The position numbers and the translations under genes are program-made. This document shows, piece after piece, positions 43,786-51,390 of a stretch of 64,000 nucleotides of DNA (within the stretch, counting starts at the first letter, position 1; each line of letters begins with the position of its first letter). A model generated the notes under the pieces. That model worked only from the letters and a program-made list of their open reading frames with translations, had not been told where the DNA came from and ran no database searches. Source of the stretch: Suipraeoptans intestinalis (GTDB taxonomy: Bacteria; Bacillota; Clostridia; Lachnospirales; Lachnospiraceae); NCBI RefSeq assembly GCF_009696485.1, contig NZ_VULY01000018.1, forward strand, positions 1,790,001 through 1,854,000. The letters are read 5' to 3'.

Positions 43786-44985
43786 TCAACATTCAGCACT
43801 AAGCAAAAAATCCGCCAAGTGTACGATTTTTACCCCGTTGACATTCCCTGTGGCCAATTCGTCCAATGTCACAACATATTTAGGGTAGTGATCTTTGATT
43901 TCAAGGAGATTAGCGATTTCCCGGTCAGATTCCTCCGGCAGCCTGCGGCATACCTGTACATAGATGCGTTCATCTCGCTGCATCGCCACAAAATCAATTT
44001 CCTTCGTTTCGTTCTTTCCAATATAGACTTCATAACCTCGACGCCGCAGCTCAAAATATACGATGTTCTCTAGCATAGCCGCGATGGACTTTGGATTAAA
44101 TCCCATGATACAGTATTTTAAGGACGCATCTGCCAGATAGAATTTTTCCTGGGTTTTCAGTACAGATTTTCCCTGCAAATCATACCGTTGGCAACGATAG
44201 ATCACAAACGCTTTTTCCAGCCAGGTCAGATAGTTATAAACCGCCTCCACCGACAGGGAACGCCCCTCGCTCTTGAGAAACTTCGCAATGGCATTGGCTG
44301 AAAAGGTTTTGCCCACATTTTCCACGATATACTTTACAACACGGTTAAATAAATCAAAATTCGTAATGTTGTGCCGTTTTGTAATATCGTTCGTAATAAC
44401 AGAGTTATAAATACCCTCCACGATCTGATAGACAGAGCGTTCGTCAAAGTTGCTCAGTGCCACAATGGGAAAACCGCCCAACCGAAGATATTCGTTTAAC
44501 AATTCCTTTGGAGAACGGGAATCTGATTTTTTGAATTCCAAATACTCAGTAAAAGATAACGTATATACCGGAATGGAAATGTATCGCCCCGTCAAGTAGG
44601 TTGATATTTCGCTGGACATCAGCTTGGAATTGGAGCCGGTCACATAAATATCGGTGTTTGCATTCTCCAACAGACTATTGACCGCTTTTTCCCAATCGTC
44701 GATTTCTTGTACCTCATCTAGCAAAAGGTAGTAACGCCCTTCGCCGGTCATTTGCCCCTTTATACCGTCATACATATCTTTGTCGGTCATGCCATCATTA
44801 AAATCCTCCGACGTATATCGCATACTGATAATATGGTCTGCGGCAATCCCACTTTCCAGCAGATCCTCCCGCAGCATATCTAAAATTGTGGATTTGCCGC
44901 AGCGCCGGATTCCCGCTAATATCTTCACAAGCGGAACATCCCGATAGGTTTTCAGCATATTCATATAGTTTGATCGGATAATCAT
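43786..44985 (-). CDS. AAA family ATPase with DUF4143 domain
   Basis: 399 aa. N-terminal AAA_14-type ATPase: Walker A GIRRCGKST (25-33), Walker B LLLDEVQEI and sensor-like VTGSNSKLM. It continues into a winged-helix middle part and a C-terminal DUF4143/restriction-endonuclease-like domain (ELRRRGYEVYIGKNETKEIDFV, with the D-x-n-E-x-K-like order E..KEIDFV). The ATG at 44985 has AAGGAGG upstream; a longer frame to 45051 lacks one. The family is widespread, often solitary and horizontally mobile; proposed roles include toxin-like or DNA-linked functions, none firmly shown. It is oriented against its neighbours in A/T-rich sequence. Confidence 0.88.
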   Translation of the reverse strand: MIIRSNYMNMLKTYRDVPLVKILAGIRRCGKSTILDMLREDLLESGIAADHIISMRYTSEDFNDGMTDKDMYDGIKGQMTGEGRYYLLLDEVQEIDDWEKAVNSLLENANTDIYVTGSNSKLMSSEISTYLTGRYISIPVYTLSFTEYLEFKKSDSRSPKELLNEYLRLGGFPIVALSNFDERSVYQIVEGIYNSVITNDITKRHNITNFDLFNRVVKYIVENVGKTFSANAIAKFLKSEGRSLSVEAVYNYLTWLEKAFVIYRCQRYDLQGKSVLKTQEKFYLADASLKYCIMGFNPKSIAAMLENIVYFELRRRGYEVYIGKNETKEIDFVAMQRDERIYVQVCRRLPEESDREIANLLEIKDHYPKYVVTLDELATGNVNGVKIVHLADFLLSAEC

Positions 44986-45536
44986 ATCACTCGCCTCCTT
45001 ATCCTTAGTATATCGAAAAAATCCAGAAATATCAAAGGTTTTTACTATCAATCCGTAAAAACTTATTGCATATCAAAACTTTTTTGTATTGGGACATTTA
45101 GATGTGCAAAAACAGGATACATCCATCTTGTTACAGGACATGTAGTTGGACTTGATACGGAAACAAGGGGAGCTCGAAGAAAGCTGCTTTCAATGGCAGG
45201 TTTTTGATACAGAACGGACGGGTGGAAACTACCCGCAAAAGACGAGAGCAACCAGAAAATATAGTGCGTCCTGACGCTCAGAGCTCACTTCAGTGGGTTT
45301 CAGTGAGTATTAGTTAATCTGAATGAGAGATTTGCCAACGATTACTTGACAGTAAACAGAGTATAACCATTATTGGATCTCTGTTAGCACTAATTGCTTG
45401 TGTTCTGAATTTTATTGTATAAAGGTATTGTGCTTCGTCTTCGTACGAAAAATTGTATATCAATACCTGTGGCATAGAGGGAAAGTTACTGAAGGAAAGA
45501 TGAAATGCTTTGCTGATGCAATCTTTTTGTAAAAAA

Positions 45537-45578
45537 ATAAAATCGCTGCCAGCTTATGCAAACTGGTAGCGATTTTAT
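45537..45578 (-). terminator. Strong hairpin, terminator on the minus strand
   Basis: ATAAAATCGCTGCCAG (45537-45552) and CTGGTAGCGATTTTAT (45563-45578) form a 16-bp stem with one G-U pair. The A7 run before it becomes a U tract on the minus strand. Confidence 0.8.
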
Positions 45579-45602
45579 GACGGCGTTATTGCAGACAAAA
45601 CG

Positions 45603-45657
45603 AGAGGGAGTACCGCTCCCTATCCTGACGAGGCAGGGATTCTGCGACACTCCCTCT
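45603..45657 (-). terminator. Inverted repeat close to the end of the minus-strand dehydrogenase
   Basis: AGAGGGAGT (45603-45611) and ACTCCCTCT (45649-45657) pair across a structured loop. On the minus strand the stem is followed by CGTTTTG, a modest U tract. It lies 36 bp after the stop codon. Confidence 0.6.
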
Positions 45658-45692
45658 GGGAGGTTTAAACGATGAAACGTTTTGTTGTCTTC

Positions 45693-46910
45693 TTAAAAAT
45701 CTACTTCTGTGTCATAGTAACAGCACTTCAGAAGCTTTTCCATTTCTTCCGGAGAAGGCTGACGAGGATTGGAGCCGGTGCAGGCATCTGCAATGGCATT
45801 GACTGCGATTTCCGGCAGTCTCTCCAAAAATACCTTTTCCGGGACAAAGCCTTCCTCACAAGGATAAGAATCGGCTCCGTACTGTTTGATACAAAGCGGA
45901 ATATTTAATTCTTTATTCATGCCGCGGAGAAAGTCGATCAAAAGCTGTATTTTTTCTTCTACAGAATCTCCGCCAAGGTGGATATGGTCTGCGATGGCGG
46001 CATAACGCTTTGCAGCTGCAGGATCCTTTGCATTGTATGCGATTACTTTGGGGAGATACATGGCATTGGCGGCGCCATGGATGATGTGAGCATGAAAATC
46101 ATCAAAGGCAGCTCCCGTTTTATGAGCCATGGAGTGCACGATACCAAGCAGTGCATTGGTGAAAGCCATCCCAGCCAGGCACTGTGCATTATGCATACGG
46201 TTGCGGCTTTCCAGATCACCATTGTAGGACGGAATCAGATGCTCCTTGATCATGGAGATCGCATGAAGAGCAAGAGGATCCGTGTAATCCGAGTTGGCTG
46301 TGGAAACATAGGCTTCAATAGCGTGAGTCATAGCGTCCATACCTGTGTGTGCGATCAGCTTTTTCGGCATAGTATGCGCCAGCTCCGGATCTACGATGGC
46401 CACATCCGGCGTAATCTCGTAGTCTGCAATCGGATACTTGATGCCTTTTTCATAATCTGTGATGATAGAAAAGGCGGTTACTTCCGTAGCGGTGCCGGAA
46501 GTGGAGGAAATAGCACAGAAGCTCGCTTTTTTACGGAGTTTTGGAATGCCGAACACCTTGCACATATCCTCGAAGGTGATGTCCGGATATTCGTACTTGA
46601 TCCACATAGCCTTTGCTGCGTCGATAGGAGAACCTCCGCCGATAGCAACGATCCAGTCCGGCTGGAACGCCAGCATGGCAGCAGCGCCTTTCATAACCGT
46701 TTCGACAGAGGGATCCGGCTCGATCCCATCAAAAATCTGAACTTCCATGCCCGCCTCTTTCAAATAATCAGATACTTTGTCAAGAAAGCCGAATTTTTTC
46801 ATAGAGCCACCGCCAACACAGACCATTGCCCTGGTTCCGTCAAAGGTCTTTAGCACTTCCAAAGCGTCTTTTCCATGGTATACATCTCTTGGTAAGGTAA
46901 ATCTGGTCAT
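45693..46910 (-). CDS. Iron-containing alcohol dehydrogenase
   Basis: 405 aa. GGGSPIDAAKAMW (NAD-binding), SSTSGTATEVTAFSII and metal-ligand helices (HTGMDAMTHAIEAY, HSMAHKTGAAFDDFHAHIIHG). It is closer to the AdhE C-terminal/ethanol-dehydrogenase and 1,3-propanediol-type group than to the BDH-like paralogue at 35262, so the two are not recent duplicates. ATG 46910 has GAGGAGGG. It sits alone between its own promoter/operator and two terminators. Likely reduces acetaldehyde or similar in fermentation, with redox-type regulation inferred from the operator. Confidence 0.93.
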   Translation of the reverse strand: MTRFTLPRDVYHGKDALEVLKTFDGTRAMVCVGGGSMKKFGFLDKVSDYLKEAGMEVQIFDGIEPDPSVETVMKGAAAMLAFQPDWIVAIGGGSPIDAAKAMWIKYEYPDITFEDMCKVFGIPKLRKKASFCAISSTSGTATEVTAFSIITDYEKGIKYPIADYEITPDVAIVDPELAHTMPKKLIAHTGMDAMTHAIEAYVSTANSDYTDPLALHAISMIKEHLIPSYNGDLESRNRMHNAQCLAGMAFTNALLGIVHSMAHKTGAAFDDFHAHIIHGAANAMYLPKVIAYNAKDPAAAKRYAAIADHIHLGGDSVEEKIQLLIDFLRGMNKELNIPLCIKQYGADSYPCEEGFVPEKVFLERLPEIAVNAIADACTGSNPRQPSPEEMEKLLKCCYYDTEVDF

Positions 46911-46954
46911 AGTAAACCCTCCTCTTAATAGTTAAAAAATTATCAATTACAGAC

Positions 46955-46983
46955 AGTGTACGCCTTTTGCAAGAAATTGTCAA
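46955..46983 (-). promoter_or_regulatory. Promoter of the minus-strand alcohol dehydrogenase
   Basis: On the minus strand TTGACA (46983-46978), 17 bp, TACACT (46960-46955). About 45 bp of leader before the start codon. Confidence 0.8.
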
Positions 46984-47004
46984 TGATTTATCAATGACAA
47001 TTTC
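46973..47004. promoter_or_regulatory. Perfect inverted repeat (operator) over the -35 of the alcohol dehydrogenase
   Basis: GAAATTGTCA (46973-46982) and TGACAATTTC (46995-47004) are perfect 10-bp arms around 12 bp. Inside, TCAATGA occurs as a direct repeat (46980-46986 and 46991-46997). The site covers the -35 hexamer, as expected for a repressor. It is not a standard Rex site, whose core is TTGTTAA-like. Confidence 0.7.
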
Positions 47005-47095
47005 AAAGAAAAAACAGCAGCTTTTGAAAAACCAAGTCTGAGAAAGAGGAAGCTGTAAAAAAATATGATTTTGTGAAAAAAGATGGGGTCAACAC

Positions 47096-47124
47096 TTTAC
47101 AAATCGAACAAATGTTTGTACAAT
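47096..47124 (+). promoter_or_regulatory. Promoter with a LexA (SOS) box in the spacer
   Basis: TTTACA (47096-47101), 17 bp, TACAAT (47119-47124). The spacer contains CGAACAAATGTTTG (47105-47118), matching the Gram-positive LexA consensus CGAAC-RNRY-GTTYC at 13 of 14 positions. Binding there would block RNA polymerase directly. It controls the radical SAM gene and its partner. Confidence 0.75.
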
Positions 47125-47130
47125 AAAATC

Positions 47131-48711
47131 ATGTTAGAGATAGAGAGAGGATCCACCATTCAGGAAAAATTGCATATTTTAGCGGATGCGGCAAAGTATG
47201 ATGTGGCCTGCACATCCAGCGGTGTAAAGCGCAAAGGAAAGGAAGGGAGCCTGGGAAATGCGGAGGCATGCGGTATCTGCCACAGTTTTTCGGCAGATGG
47301 ACGCTGTATTTCTCTGTTAAAGATTTTGCTGACAAACCACTGTGTGTTTGACTGCAAGTACTGTGTCAACCGCTGCTCCAATGATGTTCCCCGTGCTGCA
47401 TTCACCCCGCGGGAGATCTGCGATCTCACCATAGAATTTTACCGGCGCAACTATATAGAGGGCTTATTTTTAAGTTCGGGAGTTATGAAAAGTCCCGACC
47501 ATACCATGGAGCAGATGTGCGAGGCTCTCCGCCTTCTCCGGACAGAGTATCGCTTCAACGGGTATGTCCACGTGAAAGCGATTCCGGGAGCTTCGGATGA
47601 ACTGCTGGCACAGGCGGGATGTCTGGCAGACCGTGTCAGCGTCAATCTGGAGCTGCCCACTGCCGAGAGCTTACGTCAGCTGGCACCTCACAAAAGTTTT
47701 CAGACCATTTTGCGGCCGATGGCAAAGCTGAGCCATACCATTGCGGCATACCGCCTGGAAGCGGGACAAAATCCTTCTTTGGAGAGGAGCAGGCTGAATA
47801 CGCAGCTTCCGGAAAATATTTTCCGACAGAGAGAGCAAGTGACGATCGAGGGAAAAGAGAAACAAAGAATAGAGGCTTTACCGGGAGATTACGGGAAGGA
47901 AGAGAAGGATAAGAACCAAAGCGACCGGAGGGCAGAAGGACGGGAAACATGGGCGAACAAAAGGGGAAAGGCAGAAGGGGAAGAAAAACGAAAGACAGGA
48001 AACTTGTTGAGAGAAAGTGAAAAGCTGTTTCCGAAGATAAAAGGAAGTGCCGGACGCAGCAGGACGTTTGCGCCTGCCGGACAAAGCACACAGATGATCA
48101 TAGGGGCGTCGGGAGAAAGCGACTATCACCTGCTTTTGACAACACAGAGGCTGTATCAGTCTTATGATCTGAAGCGGGTATTTTATTCTGCCTATATTCC
48201 GGTCAATGAGGATACTGCGCTTCCGGCGCCGGGCACACCGCCGCCGCTTTTACGGGAGCACAGACTCTATCAGGCTGACTGGCTGCTTCGGTTTTATGGA
48301 TTTCAGGCACAGGAACTGTTATCTCCGCAGCATCCGGATTTTCATCCGCAGATAGACCCCAAATGTGACTGGGCGATCCGAAATCTGGGAGAGTTTCCGG
48401 TGGAGGTGCAGACGGCGCCCTTACATCTCCTGCTTCGGATTCCGGGGATCGGCCCCAAGTCTGCAAGACGGATCATACAGGGCAGAAGATACGGAAAATT
48501 GTCTTTCCAGGACCTGAGGAAAATGGGAGTGGTTTTGAAGCGGGCACACTATTTTCTTACCTGCCAGGGCAGGATGATGTACAAAATCTCTCTGGAAGAG
48601 TCCTTCATCCGGAACCAGATGATCTGTCTGAACGAAAAGGAAAACTGGCAGTTGTCCTACACCGGCTCCGAAAAACAACTGTCCTTGTTTGATGACTTCC
48701 ATCTAAGATAA
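47131..48711 (+). CDS. Radical SAM protein, putative DNA modification/repair family (TIGR03916-like)
   Basis: 526 aa. The N-terminal EKLHILADAAKYDVACTSSG and GICHSFSADGRCISLLKILL segments and the cluster motif C71-x3-C75-x2-C78 (CVFDCKYC) match the radical SAM family paired with a uracil-glycosylase-linked partner. The C-terminal part has a helix-hairpin-helix DNA-binding motif LLRIPGIGPKSARRII. A charged stretch of about 100 residues (roughly 209-312, rich in Lys, Glu and Arg) interrupts the barrel where relatives of about 420 aa have none. Start: ATG 47131 coincides with the predicted transcription start (leaderless); there is no Shine-Dalgarno sequence for it. An AGAGAGAGGA stands before an ATT at 47158 matching the conserved N-terminus. 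Catalytic reaction unknown. Confidence 0.85.
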   Translation: MLEIERGSTIQEKLHILADAAKYDVACTSSGVKRKGKEGSLGNAEACGICHSFSADGRCISLLKILLTNHCVFDCKYCVNRCSNDVPRAAFTPREICDLTIEFYRRNYIEGLFLSSGVMKSPDHTMEQMCEALRLLRTEYRFNGYVHVKAIPGASDELLAQAGCLADRVSVNLELPTAESLRQLAPHKSFQTILRPMAKLSHTIAAYRLEAGQNPSLERSRLNTQLPENIFRQREQVTIEGKEKQRIEALPGDYGKEEKDKNQSDRRAEGRETWANKRGKAEGEEKRKTGNLLRESEKLFPKIKGSAGRSRTFAPAGQSTQMIIGASGESDYHLLLTTQRLYQSYDLKRVFYSAYIPVNEDTALPAPGTPPPLLREHRLYQADWLLRFYGFQAQELLSPQHPDFHPQIDPKCDWAIRNLGEFPVEVQTAPLHLLLRIPGIGPKSARRIIQGRRYGKLSFQDLRKMGVVLKRAHYFLTCQGRMMYKISLEESFIRNQMICLNEKENWQLSYTGSEKQLSLFDDFHLR

Positions 48712-48774
48712 GAAAAATCAGAACCACAGAATCCGGAAAAGTCTGGTCGGCAGGAGAAGGAAGTGAGAGGAAAT

Positions 48775-49533
48775 ATGAAAATATTTACCTGTGAAAATGG
48801 GTTTGAAGGAATGATGACCGGTATCTACCATGCATGGGAGTGGAGTCTTCAAAACGGAAAGGAAAAAGTTGCGTTGAAACGAGAGCCTATCCGTCAGATG
48901 ACTTTATTTGATGAATATGTACACGTGGAGCCGGACAGAAAGAAGGCGGAAAAGGTGGCGCGCTCCATTCGGAGAAAAATATCTGACAATGCTTATATTA
49001 CAGTATATTACGCAACACTTTCAGAAGAGGATGTGTTGGATGATATCTATTTGTTTCTGCAGTTGGGGTTTGGTGTGGGAGAAAAGGTCACTTCTATGCT
49101 GACAGAGCCCTGTGTGATGAAGCTGATGGAAATACGGCGCAGAGTAGGAAATGAAGTGCATTACTGGCGGGAATTTACCCGGTTTGATGCCATTGGCCGG
49201 GTTCTGGTCAGCCACCTGGAACCTAAAAATCACGTGCTCCCTCTTCTAGGAAGCCACTTTAGAGACCGGATGCCGTCAGAAGACTGGATGATCATAGACG
49301 ATCACAGACGACTTGCCCTGGTGCATCCCAGGAATCAAAGCTATTATCTGCGGATGCTGGAGGAAGAGGAGTGGCTGTCCCTGCAAAAAACGGAACAGCA
49401 AAAAGATGTGTACCAGGAGCTTTGGAAGACGTTTTTTGGAGCGATCACTATCGCCCAAAGAGAAAATAAGGCGTGTCAGAGAAATCACATACCGCTTTGG
49501 ATGCGGAAGCATGCAACAGAATTTCGTAAATAG
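48775..49533 (+). CDS. Probable DNA metabolism protein partner of the radical SAM protein (TIGR03915/DUF4130-like)
   Basis: 252 aa. The start MKIFTCENGFEGMMTGIYHAWEW, the middle KAEKVARSIRRKIS, GVGEKVTSMLTEPCVMKLME, the RRVGNEVHYWREFTRF segment and DWMIIDDHRRLALVHPR are typical of the protein encoded beside this radical SAM enzyme; in other bacteria the domain is fused to a uracil-DNA glycosylase-like domain, absent here. It follows 63 bp downstream and should share the SOS-boxed promoter. ATG 48775 has GAGAGG five bases away; GTG 48763 is a weaker alternative. Confidence 0.85.
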   Translation: MKIFTCENGFEGMMTGIYHAWEWSLQNGKEKVALKREPIRQMTLFDEYVHVEPDRKKAEKVARSIRRKISDNAYITVYYATLSEEDVLDDIYLFLQLGFGVGEKVTSMLTEPCVMKLMEIRRRVGNEVHYWREFTRFDAIGRVLVSHLEPKNHVLPLLGSHFRDRMPSEDWMIIDDHRRLALVHPRNQSYYLRMLEEEEWLSLQKTEQQKDVYQELWKTFFGAITIAQRENKACQRNHIPLWMRKHATEFRK

Positions 49534-49606
49534 CTGACAGAATAACTGATAGCAGACAGCGATCCTTGTAAGAGGTACGAAGTGCGATAACATGCATTTG
49601 TAAGGT

Positions 49607-49635
49607 TTGACAGTACCTGGGAATAGTGTTAGAAT
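49607..49635 (+). promoter_or_regulatory. Promoter of dapA-dapB
   Basis: TTGACA (49607-49612), 17 bp, TAGAAT (49630-49635), 47 bp before the dapA start. No lysine riboswitch-like leader fits in this distance. Confidence 0.8.
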
Positions 49636-49681
49636 TTCCCTAAGAAATTTGGCAGACGGCAACAGGAGAAGGAGGAAGAAT

Positions 49682-50575
49682 ATGGCTATTTTTGAAGGGT
49701 CCGGAGTGGCGATCGTAACACCGTTTTTTGAGGATGAAACCATTCATTACGAAAAGCTGGATCAGCTGATCGATTTTCATTGCGAAAATGGGACAGACAG
49801 CATCATCATCTGCGGCACAACAGGAGAATCCCCCACGTTGAGTGAAGAAGAGCATATGCAGGTGGTAAAGTTTGCCGTAGAGAGAGTCCGGGGCAGGATT
49901 CCGGTGATCGCCGGCACAGGTTCCAATGCCACCAGAACGGCGATCGACATGTCCAGAGAAGCCGTGGAGTATGGAGTGGACGGACTGCTTCTGATCAGCC
50001 CCTATTACAACAAGGCGACCCAGAAGGGGCTGGAAGCGCATTTTACCGCTGTTGCCAGGGAAGCCAAAGCACCTGTTATCCTCTACAACGTTGCCGGGAG
50101 GACCGGGATCAACATTGAAGCGACTACCATTGCCAATTTGGTAAGAGATGTGGACAATATTGTGGGAGTGAAGGAAGCTTCCGGCAATATTTCCCAGGTA
50201 GCGAAGATCATGTCTTTGACAGATGGGAAGATTGACCTGTATTCCGGCAATGACGACCAGATCGTTCCGCTTCTGTCTCTGGGTGGAAAAGGAGTTATCT
50301 CCGTTTTGGCGAATGTGGCGCCGCAGGAGACACATGATATCTGTGAACTGTTTTTTCAGGGAAAAGTGAAGGAAAGCGCGGCCCTTCAACTGAAGGCGCT
50401 GCCGCTGATCGATCAGCTGTTCTGTCAGGTCAACCCCATACCGGTAAAGAAAGCCATGAATCTTATGGGCTGGGAGTGCGGGCCGCTTCGTATGCCATTG
50501 ACCGAACTGCCACCGGAGCAGACTGAGAAGCTGGCGAAAGCGATGCGGGAATTCGGAATACAGATACAGAAATAG
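49682..50575 (+). CDS. dapA: 4-hydroxy-tetrahydrodipicolinate synthase
   Basis: 297 aa TIM barrel condensing pyruvate with aspartate semialdehyde, the first committed step to DAP and lysine. GTTGESPTLSEEEH (pyruvate/triad Thr), the YNVAGRTGINI region with the catalytic Tyr, and Schiff-base Lys164 in GVKEASGNI. RBS GGAGGAAGAAT. Operon with dapB (15 bp gap). Confidence 0.96.
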   Translation: MAIFEGSGVAIVTPFFEDETIHYEKLDQLIDFHCENGTDSIIICGTTGESPTLSEEEHMQVVKFAVERVRGRIPVIAGTGSNATRTAIDMSREAVEYGVDGLLLISPYYNKATQKGLEAHFTAVAREAKAPVILYNVAGRTGINIEATTIANLVRDVDNIVGVKEASGNISQVAKIMSLTDGKIDLYSGNDDQIVPLLSLGGKGVISVLANVAPQETHDICELFFQGKVKESAALQLKALPLIDQLFCQVNPIPVKKAMNLMGWECGPLRMPLTELPPEQTEKLAKAMREFGIQIQK

Positions 50576-50590
50576 AAATAGGAGGAAGAT

Positions 50591-51349
50591 ATGATCAAAG
50601 TCATATTGCACGGAAGCAATGGAAAAATGGGATGTGTTGTGGAAGCTCTTGTGCGGGAAGAACCGATGATGCAGGTGGTAGCAGGAGTAGACAGAACCGG
50701 GGAAATGCTTTCGGATTTTCCGGTGTTTGCTTCTATGGCAGAGTGTGACATAGAAGGAGACGTGGTGATCGATTTTTCCAACGCGCAGGCTGTTGACGGG
50801 TTGCTGGAAGTCTGTAGAGAACGAAAACTTCCGGTAGTCCTTTGTACGACCGGACTGTCACAGGAGCAGCTGGAGCGGGCGGAGCAGGCTGCAAAAGAGA
50901 TTGCGGTTCTCAGATCAGCAAACATGTCTTTGGGAATCAATCTACTACAAAAGCTTTTGAAGGAAGCGGCGTCTGTTCTGGCACCGGCGGGATTTGACAT
51001 GGAGATCGTGGAAAAGCATCACAAAAAGAAACTGGATGCGCCCAGCGGAACGGCGCTCGCTCTGGCAGATTCGATGAAGGCCTCTCTTTCCGGAGAATAT
51101 ACGTATGTGTATGACAGAAGCACTGTGAGAAAGGAAAGAGGAGAGGGAGAGATCGGGATCGTGGCAGTTCGCGGAGGCACCATTGTAGGGGAACATGATG
51201 CGATCTTTGCGGGATGTGATGAGGTATTGACCTTTTCTCATACAGCCTACTCCAAATCGGTGTTTGGAAAAGGAGCAGTAGAGGCCGCCAAGTTTCTTGC
51301 CGGAAAGCCGGCGGGACGGTATGATATGTCGGATGTGATACAGTTCTGA
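50591..51349 (+). CDS. dapB: 4-hydroxy-tetrahydrodipicolinate reductase
   Basis: 252 aa. N-terminal Rossmann motif HGSNGKMGCVV, then VVIDFSNAQAV and the substrate-binding signature EKHHKKKLDAPSGTAL. Reduces the DapA product with NAD(P)H. Together with dapA it shows that DAP is made, which bears on the role of the MurE-like gene at 17950. Confidence 0.96.
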   Translation: MIKVILHGSNGKMGCVVEALVREEPMMQVVAGVDRTGEMLSDFPVFASMAECDIEGDVVIDFSNAQAVDGLLEVCRERKLPVVLCTTGLSQEQLERAEQAAKEIAVLRSANMSLGINLLQKLLKEAASVLAPAGFDMEIVEKHHKKKLDAPSGTALALADSMKASLSGEYTYVYDRSTVRKERGEGEIGIVAVRGGTIVGEHDAIFAGCDEVLTFSHTAYSKSVFGKGAVEAAKFLAGKPAGRYDMSDVIQF

Positions 51350-51390
51350 GTGCAGAATGTATACATAAATCATTCATATGGGAGGATGTT

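Larger units (their letters stand above)
44986..45692. other. 707-bp region without a convincing gene
   Basis: Short open stretches only. One encodes a hydrophobic tail ending SLLALIACVLNFIV (stop near 45422) without an in-frame start and may be a fragment of a small membrane protein; another around 45109-45209 reads TGYIHLVTGHVVGLDTETRG in one frame. Both look like debris of a lost element. The 3' part carries two minus-strand terminators for the dehydrogenase gene. Confidence 0.5.

Noticed and set aside
46973-47004. Rex-binding site
   Set aside because: The arms do not match the TTGTTAA/TTAACAA type core; kept only as an unidentified operator.
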